Shown here: in pieces, positions 44,614 to 52,109 of the stretch
How positions within the stretch are numbered: position 1 is the stretch's first letter
Layout: each line of letters opens with the position of its first letter
Assembly: GCF_024746795.1 (NCBI RefSeq)
Contig: NZ_CP080524.1
Coordinates: 6,063,964-6,127,963, forward strand
From: Mesorhizobium sp. AR10
GTDB lineage: Bacteria; Pseudomonadota; Alphaproteobacteria; Rhizobiales; Rhizobiaceae
DNA length: 64,000 nucleotides
Direction of reading: 5' to 3'
Position numbers and translations under genes: made by a program
The notes under the pieces: generated by a model
The model's input: the letters and a program-made list of their open reading frames with translations, nothing else
Database searches by the model: none
What the model was told of the DNA's origin: nothing

Positions 44614-45404
44614 CAGATCTCTCCGGCAGGTTCGGGTTTGCGCGACAGTTTCTGGCGGATGACGCGAAACAGGAACAGCGGGTTGCCGACCACGTAGCGG
44701 CGCCAGAGGCGGCCCGGTTCGACCCATAGGCGAAACAGCCATTCGAGCCGCAACCGGCGCATCCACAGCGGCGCCCGCGGCATCGTGCCGCTGAGGAAAT
44801 CGAGCAGTGCGCCGACGGCGATCGGCAGCGTGCAGTGGCGCGCATCGATATGGCGCGTGATCCACATTTCCTGACGCGGCACGCCCATCGCAACAAGCAG
44901 CACGTCGGGTCGCAATTTTGCGATCCGATCGACGATTCCCTGCTCCTCGGCAGCGGAGAAATAGCCATCATGGATGACCACGAAATTGTGCTGGACAGCG
45001 AGCGCTGCCAGTCTGGTCGACGCCGCCTCGGCGTTGACGCGCTTCGCGCCGAGCAGCCCCACGGTCAGCGGCCGGGTTGATGCCTGCAGGAAGGCAGGGA
45101 TGAAATCGGTGCCATTGAGATTGTCCGGAAACGGCGCCCCGTACAGCAGCTTCGCCGCCACATCGACACCGACGCCGTCGGGCAGGATGAGAAAATCGCC
45201 GAGCGCTTCGGCAAACACCGGGTCCGAATAGGCGATGTTGGCATTGTGGGCATTGAGAAAACTGACCTTGGTGAAGCGTCGCTCGGCAACCAGCCGGGCC
45301 AAAAGGACGATCGCATCGTCCCAGCCGATGGCAAGGACCGGAATGCCAAGGATCATATTCAATTTGTCGAGCCCCAACGCGGCGCGGGCGGTAAGCATGT
45401 TCAT
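44610..45404 (-). CDS. WecG/TagA/CpsF family glycosyltransferase
   Basis: This 264-residue protein is typical of WecG/TagA: ILGIPVLAIGWDDAIVLLAR, then FLNAHNANIAYSDPVFAEAL, LILPDGVGVDVAAKLL, VGLLGAKRVNAEAASTRLAA and the C-terminal VALGVPRQE-like LLVAMGVPRQEMWI. These GT26 enzymes transfer ManNAc(A) or related sugars to lipid-linked intermediates. The ATG overlaps the stop of the upstream GT4 gene by ATGA, and its own stop overlaps the next start. The three minus-strand genes form a tight operon. Confidence 0.93.
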   Translation of the reverse strand: MNMLTARAALGLDKLNMILGIPVLAIGWDDAIVLLARLVAERRFTKVSFLNAHNANIAYSDPVFAEALGDFLILPDGVGVDVAAKLLYGAPFPDNLNGTDFIPAFLQASTRPLTVGLLGAKRVNAEAASTRLAALAVQHNFVVIHDGYFSAAEEQGIVDRIAKLRPDVLLVAMGVPRQEMWITRHIDARHCTLPIAVGALLDFLSGTMPRAPLWMRRLRLEWLFRLWVEPGRLWRRYVVGNPLFLFRVIRQKLSRKPEPAGEIW

Positions 45405-46573
45405 GCAAGCACCTCCTGCCTGACCGGGCCGAGCTTTTCCAGGCCAAGCCTGATCGCGGCATCGAGTGCCCCCACCTGCCGGCGATGGAAGGCACTGCCA
45501 TCGACATCCCTGACATCGGCCGCTGCCGCCTCGAGCGCGCCGGCGAAGGCAGCCGGATCGTCTGATACCACGCAGTTGGCCGGGCGATGGTCGATGCCGC
45601 GCAGCGATCGGCTGGTCGCAACCGAAGGCAGGCCGAGTTCGAAGGTTTCGATGGTCTTGAGCTGCACGCCGCTGCCGGCGGTGCTGATCAGCGGGATGAC
45701 TGCGGCGCCGCGCACGAAGGCCTGCGCGTCCGGCACGCGCCCGACGAATTCGACGCCCGGATGCGTCGAGGTGACATCAGACGGCATGTTGCCGGCGATC
45801 CTGACGCGAAAATTCCGCCTGAGATGCGGCACGACCTTTTCCAGGAACCAGTCGAGGCCGATGCGGTTCGGCTGCCAGGTCCAGGTGCCGATCAGGGCCG
45901 CGTCGCAATCGGTGCGGCGCGGACCCTCTTTCGTCGGCGCCTCGGGGCTGGTCACCAGCGGCAGCGCCGCCGAACGATCGTCGGAGGCAACGCCGAGTGC
46001 TGCGCGGTCTTCCTCGGCCAGGGTGAAGACGAAGCGTGCCCGGCGGCAGAGCCGTTCTTCCATGGTCTTGAGCAGCTTGGCCTCGCGGCGAAACAGCAGG
46101 CGCTGGAAAAAGCTGCCAGCGGCCGCCGCATTCTCTTCGGCCGAGCGATGCTCTACGTTGTGGGCGACGAAGATCGACGGCCGGTCGTCGAAGAGCTTTT
46201 CGAAGGCGCCGGCGAACTGCACCGAATTCAGGACATAACCGTCGAAGGGGCCGGCGCGCTCGACGGCGGCACGGACTTCGCTCTCGGAGATGACACGCAA
46301 CTTGACCGACGCGAAGGTGAGGCCGGACAGCATCGCCTTGGCAACCCAGATGAGTTTTTGCAGCGACGAAGCACTTTCGGTGCGCACATCGATGGCGCCA
46401 AGCACGACGGTGTTTTCAGGGTCGCTGGCTACCTTGCCGGGCCAGATGAAGCCGGTCACGGTGACGCGTGCGCCAGCGCGCCGCAAGGCGGCGATAATGG
46501 CGGCGTTGGCAATCTCGTAGCCCGAAGCGAGAGCGCCGTCGGGCACGATCGATGTGGCGAACAGCAGATGCAT
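45401..46573 (-). CDS. Glycosyltransferase family 4 protein
   Basis: The 390-residue protein starts MHLLFATSIVPDGALASGYE and has the GT-B fold of GT4 enzymes. A possible donor-binding region runs through LIGTWTWQPNRIGLDWFLEK, VPHLRRNFRVRIAG and the later PLISTAGSGVQLKTIETFEL with its conserved Glu residues. It would transfer a sugar from a nucleotide donor during repeat-unit assembly. It is the first gene of the three-gene minus-strand operon and is divergent from the GT2 gene; the promoter region lies at 46574-46745. Confidence 0.87.
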   Translation of the reverse strand: MHLLFATSIVPDGALASGYEIANAAIIAALRRAGARVTVTGFIWPGKVASDPENTVVLGAIDVRTESASSLQKLIWVAKAMLSGLTFASVKLRVISESEVRAAVERAGPFDGYVLNSVQFAGAFEKLFDDRPSIFVAHNVEHRSAEENAAAAGSFFQRLLFRREAKLLKTMEERLCRRARFVFTLAEEDRAALGVASDDRSAALPLVTSPEAPTKEGPRRTDCDAALIGTWTWQPNRIGLDWFLEKVVPHLRRNFRVRIAGNMPSDVTSTHPGVEFVGRVPDAQAFVRGAAVIPLISTAGSGVQLKTIETFELGLPSVATSRSLRGIDHRPANCVVSDDPAAFAGALEAAAADVRDVDGSAFHRRQVGALDAAIRLGLEKLGPVRQEVLA

Positions 46574-46745
46574 CTCACCTATCCTGTGCCTCTGCCTGTA
46601 TCAAAGCGGGGTGAACCCTTGATTAAGTGACGGCAATCGGCGGCTGGGAGCCGCGGACTTGCAGGCTTCTCCGCGAAAGGTGATTAACGAAACGTTATCA
46701 TCGCGGTGCTATCGAGGACCAAACTCACCCTGCGGCTGGACACGG

Positions 46746-47744
46746 ATGATCCCTTTGCCATCGGACGGTTCGGTATCGATCGCGGGACGGTCGGCGGGGC
46801 TTGCCACCGCGACTGTCGAGGCGGTCGTCACGCTGCCGACCTTCAAACGGCCGCAGCAGGTGCTGGAAACGCTGGCTTCGCTCAAGGCGCAGAAGACCGG
46901 CAGACGCTTCGCCGTCATTGTCATGGAGAACGAGGCCGAAGCGCGCGCCGGCGCCAAGGCTGCGCTGCCGCTGTTCGAGCGCGGCGACATTGCCGGCATG
47001 GTCATCATCGCGCATGAGCGCGGCAATTGCAGCGCCTACAATGCCGGCTGGCAGACGGCGATCCAGCATTTCCCTGATTTCAAGCATTTGCTGGTCATCG
47101 ACGATGACGAGATCGCCGACCCTGATTGGCTGGAGCGCATGTGCAAGGCGGCCGAGACGCTCGGCGCTGACATTGTCGGCGGCCCGCAAGTGCCTGATTT
47201 TGCCGATCCCGCCCATGCCAGATGGGCGGAACACCCGGTCTTTGCACCCCCCTACCGGGAGACCGGGCGCGTGCCCGCGCTCTATTCGTCCGGCAACCTT
47301 CTGGTGGGACGCAACGTGCTCACCGCCATGGGGCCGCCTTTCCTCGACCTGAAATTCAACTTCATGGGCGGCGGAGATTCCGACTTCCTCAGCCGGTCGG
47401 CGCAAAAAGGCTTCGTGCTTGGCTGGTGCGCGGAAGCGAAAGTCCATGAGAGCGTGCCGGCCCGGCGTGTCGAAGCCGACTGGATCCGCGCCCGCAGCCT
47501 GCGCAACGGTGTGATCTCGACGCTGGTCGAAAAGAAGAAGCGCGCCGGGACACCGTTTGCGGGCGCCAAGATCTTCCTGAAGAGCCTGGCGCTGCTTGCC
47601 GCCTCGCCGTTTCGCGGCGCAATCAGGCTGGCGCAAACAGGATCACTGGCGACAGCCTTGTATCCCGTCCATGTCGCCCTCGGCCGCGTGTTTGCCGAAT
47701 TCGGATATGCCAATGAGCAATACCGGCAGCCTGAGAAGAACTGA
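46746..47744 (+). CDS. Glycosyltransferase family 2 protein
   Basis: The 332-residue protein has a GT-A fold: AVVTLPTFKRPQQVLETLAS, the acidic LLVIDDDEIADPDWLERMCK (DDD), and FNFMGGGDSDFLSRSAQKGF, the (E/D)D-type catalytic loop. It lacks membrane helices, so it is likely a cytosolic sugar transferase. The ATG at 46746 is a probable start. TTAA-N7-TTAT at 46684-46698 is one base from a CtrA box. Its last 38 bases overlap the polymerase gene. Confidence 0.85.
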   Translation: MIPLPSDGSVSIAGRSAGLATATVEAVVTLPTFKRPQQVLETLASLKAQKTGRRFAVIVMENEAEARAGAKAALPLFERGDIAGMVIIAHERGNCSAYNAGWQTAIQHFPDFKHLLVIDDDEIADPDWLERMCKAAETLGADIVGGPQVPDFADPAHARWAEHPVFAPPYRETGRVPALYSSGNLLVGRNVLTAMGPPFLDLKFNFMGGGDSDFLSRSAQKGFVLGWCAEAKVHESVPARRVEADWIRARSLRNGVISTLVEKKKRAGTPFAGAKIFLKSLALLAASPFRGAIRLAQTGSLATALYPVHVALGRVFAEFGYANEQYRQPEKN

Positions 47745-49032
47745 GCGCGCGCCGCTGAGCGCAGCGTTCACCCGCGACGGCGTCGCCACTGCGATCGCGG
47801 CGCTGCTGTTCACCATCATCCTGGTGTCCTTCCGGCCCTTCCAGCCGGCCGGCGCGGAAATGACCGGCGATGGCGGCGACATCGTCAACCAGCTCGGTTT
47901 TGGCTCGCTCGGCGCCTTCTCGGTCTTCTCGCTGATGGCCTTCGCAGAGCCGCGCGTGGTGCGCTCGTTGCTCAGCCCGTCCTGGATGCTGATGCTGGGT
48001 TTCTTCATGCTCTCGGTGGTGCTGGCGACCGACCCACCATCGGCAATGCGCGCCGCTTCCTTCACGCTGATCGGCATCCTGACGATGGCGACGATCCTGG
48101 TGCTGCCGCGTGACGCCGATGCGTTTTCCAAAGTCATCATCTTTACCGTCGTTGTCGTCATGGGCCTCTCCTACATCGGCCTCATCGTCTTTCCCAATGA
48201 GGCCCTGCACACGGCGGCTTCGACCGAGCCGGAACATGCCGGCCTGTGGCGCGGCGTCTTCACCCACAAGAACATCGCCGGGCCAATCATGGCCTGCTTC
48301 AGCTTCGCCGGGCTCTATCTCTATCGGCGCGGGCAGCGGCTATGGGGCGCAGCAATCTTCTGTGCAGCGATGATCTTCATGCTGCACACCGGTTCGAAGA
48401 CAACCGCCGGACTGGTGCCGTTTTCAATCCTGATCGTGGTGCTGCCGAGCCTGATAGGCATGCGGCTCGGCACGCCGATCCTGTTTGCCCTGGCGGTCAT
48501 CGCCACGGCGGTCGGCACGCTGGGCATCGTCTTCCTGCCGCCGGTAAAGAATCTGGCGGCAATCTATTTCCCTGACCTGACCTATACCGGACGCACGACG
48601 CTGTGGGAGTTCGCAGGCAGCATGCTGGCGAAGAAACCCTGGACCGGCTACGGCTACGAAAGCTTCTGGGGAACAGCGCTGCTGCTGAACCAGGACCAGC
48701 CCTTCGACCGGCCCTGGGACATCAGAACCATCGTTCACGGCCATGACGGCTATCTCGACATCGCCGTGCTGATGGGCATTCCGGCGCTCTGTGTTGCGGT
48801 CTACACCTTCCTCATCGCGCCGCTGCGCGACTACATGCGCATTCCGCTGCGCAAGGAAAACATCTATCTCGGCGACTTCTTCATGATGGTGGTACTGTTT
48901 ACGGCGCTGAACGCCTTCCTCGAAAGTTTCTTCTTCCATCGTGGCGATCCGGTCTGGCTGTTCTTCGTGTTTGGCGTGCTCGGCCTCAGGCAAGTGTCGC
49001 TGCGGCCGATCGCGGTGCGCGACCCTAACTGA
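47707..49032 (+). CDS. ExoQ/O-antigen-ligase-like polysaccharide polymerase
   Basis: The 441-residue membrane protein has about eleven hydrophobic segments and a Wzy/WaaL signature in the large periplasmic loop: WRGVFTHKNIAGPIMACFSF, then TYTGRTTLWEFAGSMLAKKP and HGHDGYLDIAVLMG. It most resembles ExoQ polymerases, which join lipid-linked repeat units. The start is one of two ATGs at 47707 or 47713, overlapping the GT2 gene; the upstream reading is out of keeping with the family. With the co-polymerase and flippase it completes a Wzx/Wzy-type pathway. Confidence 0.85.
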   Translation: MPMSNTGSLRRTERAPLSAAFTRDGVATAIAALLFTIILVSFRPFQPAGAEMTGDGGDIVNQLGFGSLGAFSVFSLMAFAEPRVVRSLLSPSWMLMLGFFMLSVVLATDPPSAMRAASFTLIGILTMATILVLPRDADAFSKVIIFTVVVVMGLSYIGLIVFPNEALHTAASTEPEHAGLWRGVFTHKNIAGPIMACFSFAGLYLYRRGQRLWGAAIFCAAMIFMLHTGSKTTAGLVPFSILIVVLPSLIGMRLGTPILFALAVIATAVGTLGIVFLPPVKNLAAIYFPDLTYTGRTTLWEFAGSMLAKKPWTGYGYESFWGTALLLNQDQPFDRPWDIRTIVHGHDGYLDIAVLMGIPALCVAVYTFLIAPLRDYMRIPLRKENIYLGDFFMMVVLFTALNAFLESFFFHRGDPVWLFFVFGVLGLRQVSLRPIAVRDPN

Positions 49033-49044
49033 GCCATTGTCCCG

Positions 49045-49091
49045 ACAAGGGCTTCCCCGCTTTGTCGCGAACGTCTAAGGGAAGGCCCTTG
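49045..49091 (+). terminator. Inverted repeat between the polymerase gene and proC
   Basis: ACAAGGGCTTCC (49045-49056) and GGAAGGCCCTTGT (49079-49091) are inverted arms with one bulged base. It may terminate the polysaccharide transcript or structure the proC leader. Confidence 0.45.
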
Positions 49092-49107
49092 TTTCGGAGG
49101 GCGTTCA

Positions 49108-49923
49108 ATGACGATCAGGCTTGTTCTCGCCGGCTGCGGCAATATGGGTTACGCCATGCTCTCGGGTTGGCTGAAGTCCGGCAAGCTCCCGCCGGCAGCG
49201 GTGTTCGTGGTCGAGCCCAATGCCGAGTTGCGCAATCGCGCCGAAGCGCTGGGCTGCGGCGCGGCGACGGATGCCGGCGCCATTCCGGTTGACGCCGTGC
49301 CGGCCCTCGTCGTCATCGCCGTCAAACCACAGGTGATCCGCGACGTGACCTATGCCTACACGCGTTTCGGCGATGGCCGCACCACTTTCGTCAGCATCGC
49401 GGCGGGAACACCGGTCGCCACCTTCGAGGCCATCCTGGGCAATCGCGCGCCGATCGTGCGCTGCATGCCCAACACGCCGGCGGCCATCGGCAAGGGCATG
49501 ATGGTGGTGTTTTCCAACCGGCTGGTGTCCGACGACACCAAGCGCTTCGTCGCCGACCTGCTTTCGGCAAGCGGAGAAGTGGCTGCTATCGACGATGAGG
49601 GCCTGATGGACGCAGTGACGGCGGTGTCCGGATCGGGACCTGCCTACATCTTCCATTTCATCGAAGCGCTGACCGCCGCGGCCGAAAAGGCCGGCTTGCC
49701 AACCAAAACTGCCAAGCTTCTGGCCATGCAGACGGTTTATGGCGCGGCATCGCTTGCTGCCGAAAGCGGCGAGGAGCCGGGCGTGTTGCGCCAGCAGGTG
49801 ACCAGCCCCAACGGTACGACGGCGGCCGCCCTTGCCGTGCTGATGGGCGAGGACCGGCTGACGCATCTGCTCACCGAAGCAGTGGAAGCGGCGCGGCTGC
49901 GGTCGATCGAACTGGGGAAATAA
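49108..49923 (+). CDS. proC: Pyrroline-5-carboxylate reductase
   Basis: This 271-residue enzyme makes proline from pyrroline-5-carboxylate with NAD(P)H. It opens LVLAGCGNMGYAMLSGWLKS (Rossmann GxGxxG variant) and carries VRCMPNTPAAIGKGM and the ProC signature MDAVTAVSGSGPAYIFHFIE. CGGAGGG lies before the ATG. The length is normal. Confidence 0.96.
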   Translation: MTIRLVLAGCGNMGYAMLSGWLKSGKLPPAAVFVVEPNAELRNRAEALGCGAATDAGAIPVDAVPALVVIAVKPQVIRDVTYAYTRFGDGRTTFVSIAAGTPVATFEAILGNRAPIVRCMPNTPAAIGKGMMVVFSNRLVSDDTKRFVADLLSASGEVAAIDDEGLMDAVTAVSGSGPAYIFHFIEALTAAAEKAGLPTKTAKLLAMQTVYGAASLAAESGEEPGVLRQQVTSPNGTTAAALAVLMGEDRLTHLLTEAVEAARLRSIELGK

Positions 49924-49937
49924 TAGTGGCTACGGGC

Positions 49938-50330
49938 TTAGGCGAGATCGGTATGCGAAAAGTCATTGCCCTTGTAGAGCAGTGCAAAGCCACGGCCTTT
50001 GGCACAAGCGTAAGACAGGCAGTCGGCAAGATTAAGTTGGGCCGGATGCCCGCGCCCCTTTCCATAGTCTGAAAAGGCCTGGATCGCGAGCTTTGCATCG
50101 CCGGCATCGATCGGCACAATCTCAATTTCGGCCTCTCGGAGAAAGGCCTCTATGGCGGCTTCCGCGACAGGCGGCTCGACGGCAAGCATCGTGGAGAGCC
50201 GCATGGCCGCTTCAAGCACCACCAGCGCAGAGGTTATCCTTCGCGGTGCTGCCTCAATGCGGTTGCTCCAATCACCGGCATCCTCTTCTCCTGAAAGAAT
50301 TGCGACAACCACTGAGGTGTCGACAAACAT
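49938..50330 (-). CDS. vapC: VapC-type PIN-domain toxin ribonuclease
   Basis: The 130-residue protein begins MFVDTSVVVAILSGEEDAGD and carries the PIN acidic residues: D4, the Glu in SALVVLEAAMRL, and Asp in LNLADCLSYACAKGRGFALL, with the last Asp in YKGNDFSHTD. These coordinate metal for RNA cleavage. The ATG shares one base with the stop of the antitoxin gene (TGATG), the usual coupling of vapBC operons. A GTG start at 50345 is less likely. Confidence 0.93.
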   Translation of the reverse strand: MFVDTSVVVAILSGEEDAGDWSNRIEAAPRRITSALVVLEAAMRLSTMLAVEPPVAEAAIEAFLREAEIEIVPIDAGDAKLAIQAFSDYGKGRGHPAQLNLADCLSYACAKGRGFALLYKGNDFSHTDLA

Positions 50331-50572
50331 CAGGGATGCCCCCACATGTCGTCGATCTCATCCTTGTTGACAGCGCGGCCGCCCTCGCCTGCCCTGGCTT
50401 TGAATTCGTTGGCAATGACAGCGAGGCGTTCGGCCAGGGGAACGCGTCCGCTTTCGCGCTTCAACTCGGATTCAAGCGCTTCGATGACCGCCTCGGTCAT
50501 CGAAATCTTGCGTTTAGCGGCAAGCTCTCGTGCCAGTGCGCGCGCACGCGGATCCCTGATCTGGAGATTCAT
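50330..50572 (-). CDS. vapB: VapB-type antitoxin
   Basis: The 80-residue protein begins MNLQIRDPRARALARELAAK, then RKISMTEAVIEALESELKRE, the ribbon-helix-helix-like N-terminus of Rv0623/PSK-type antitoxins. The acidic C-terminus (DEIDDMWGHP) would occlude the toxin active site. The ATG at 50572 follows AGGA; a longer reading from 50686 runs through a palindromic repeat and is not real. VapB and VapC together autoregulate their promoter. Confidence 0.9.
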   Translation of the reverse strand: MNLQIRDPRARALARELAAKRKISMTEAVIEALESELKRESGRVPLAERLAVIANEFKARAGEGGRAVNKDEIDDMWGHP

Positions 50573-50654
50573 TTTGCCGATCCTCAGCGAACGTTCGTCA
50601 TTGCAATATAGTGCACTTGTCATGACAAAGCCACAGATGGCTAACTTGTTGCTT

Positions 50655-50703
50655 GAGAATGATCTTTTCCGAAAACCGGTTCCCACTTTTCGGGATCAAG
50701 TTC
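50655..50703. repeat. Palindromic intergenic repeat, full copy, supplies a stop codon
   Basis: GAGAATGATCTTTTCCGAAA and following ACCGG through CGGGATCAAGTTC form the same 49-base palindrome as at 43643. The TGA stop codon of the minus-strand oxidoreductase gene (50696-50698) is inside it. Confidence 0.88.
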
Positions 50704-52012
50704 TGCCGTACAGCATCTCGTCCTGCAGCCGGCGCAAGGCGAACAGCCTGGTCGTCTGGTCGGGCGCGGCGTTGCCGGCGGTCAGCAGTTCGCCCTTCCT
50801 GACAGGTTTCAGCACCTTGCCGCCTTCGAGCAGGCCGACGGGCATGGCGCGATGGGCGCGGGCTTCCTCGACCGTCATGGTCCAGGAGCGGTAGCAGGTC
50901 TCGCCGATGGCATCGAAGGTCTCTCCGGCCGCCAGATCGCGCTTGGCGACGGCGCAGACCTCCGCAACCGGCCGCGGCAACGGCACCATGTCCGGCCGGC
51001 CGTAAAGCGCGATGCGGGCGGCGGTCAGCGGCACTTCCAGCGAGGTCAGGTGATACGGCCGGAAGAAGCTATAGTAGGGACCGTGGCCGATATGCAGATC
51101 GTCCATGCGCTCGATGATACGCGGATGCGTCGCCTCGACGATGACGAAGACGCCGGGCGCCACACCCTTGCCGACCGTGTAGTCGACGACGCCCTTCTTC
51201 GACAGGATGCCGCCGGCCTCGCGCGGGATGAGCACCTTTGCCAACTCGTCGCGATCGGCCTTGGGGCCGTGCATGCCCGGAACGTCAGGCACCAGCCCGG
51301 TGGCATTGGCGATGGCGCACATCTCGACCATGGTCTTGGAGCCGTCGACGAACTCGACCAGCATGCGCGGGTTCATGTTGCGACGGAGCGCTTCGTCGCG
51401 ATAGTCGTCGGGAACGGCGTCATGGTTGAGCGGATTGTTCTTGCCCTTGCCGGCCGACACGATGGTGTAGCCGAGCGCTGAAGCGAACTCAATCAGCTCC
51501 ATGCAGCTCGACGGCTCGTCGCCGGCGCCGACCGAATAGACGACGCCGAGCCGGTCGGCCTGCTGCTTCAGGTAGCAGCCGATGGTGACGTCGGCCTCGA
51601 CGTTCATCATCACCAGATGCTTGCCGTGCTCCATCGCCTTCAGGTCGAAATCAGCGGCAACACCGGGCTTGCCAGTGGCGTCGATGACGACGTCGATCAG
51701 CGGGTTGGTGACCAGCAACTCATTCGAGGTGATGGCGATCTTGCCGCTCTCGATCGCCTGGGTGACATTCGATGCGGTGTCCGCTTCGACCGCCATCGCC
51801 TCGTCGCCATAGGCGATGCGGATGGCGTCACGCGCGGTATGCGGACGCCGCGTCGAGACGGCGCAGACCGAAATGCCAGGCATCAGCATGCCTTGCGTGA
51901 CCAGATCGGTGCCCATCTCGCCGGAGCCGATGATGCCGATGCGCACCGGACGGCCCTCGGCGGCGCGCTTGGCGAGATCGCGGGCAAGCCCGATCAGGGC
52001 GACATTGGTCAT
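50696..52012 (-). CDS. NAD(P)-dependent oxidoreductase with SAF domain (homoserine dehydrogenase-like, COG4091)
   Basis: The 438-residue protein has an N-terminal Rossmann domain (RIGIIGSGEMGTDLVTQGML), a central catalytic region similar to homoserine dehydrogenase, and a C-terminal SAF domain (KRDLAAGETFDAIGETCYRS). Proteins of this COG4091 type are sometimes called predicted homoserine dehydrogenases and often occur with sugar-acid catabolism genes; here it is alone. The ATG at 52012 is preferred because the longer frame upstream lacks similarity. The stop codon lies in a palindromic repeat. Confidence 0.85.
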   Translation of the reverse strand: MTNVALIGLARDLAKRAAEGRPVRIGIIGSGEMGTDLVTQGMLMPGISVCAVSTRRPHTARDAIRIAYGDEAMAVEADTASNVTQAIESGKIAITSNELLVTNPLIDVVIDATGKPGVAADFDLKAMEHGKHLVMMNVEADVTIGCYLKQQADRLGVVYSVGAGDEPSSCMELIEFASALGYTIVSAGKGKNNPLNHDAVPDDYRDEALRRNMNPRMLVEFVDGSKTMVEMCAIANATGLVPDVPGMHGPKADRDELAKVLIPREAGGILSKKGVVDYTVGKGVAPGVFVIVEATHPRIIERMDDLHIGHGPYYSFFRPYHLTSLEVPLTAARIALYGRPDMVPLPRPVAEVCAVAKRDLAAGETFDAIGETCYRSWTMTVEEARAHRAMPVGLLEGGKVLKPVRKGELLTAGNAAPDQTTRLFALRRLQDEMLYGRT

Positions 52013-52109
52013 GCAGGAACGTCCACTGCTTTTTGGTTTGAAGCGGGAATAGCAGGGAACCGTCCCCGTTTGCCAATGAAACCGGCTGACGGCGGCAATT
52101 TCTCGCGTT

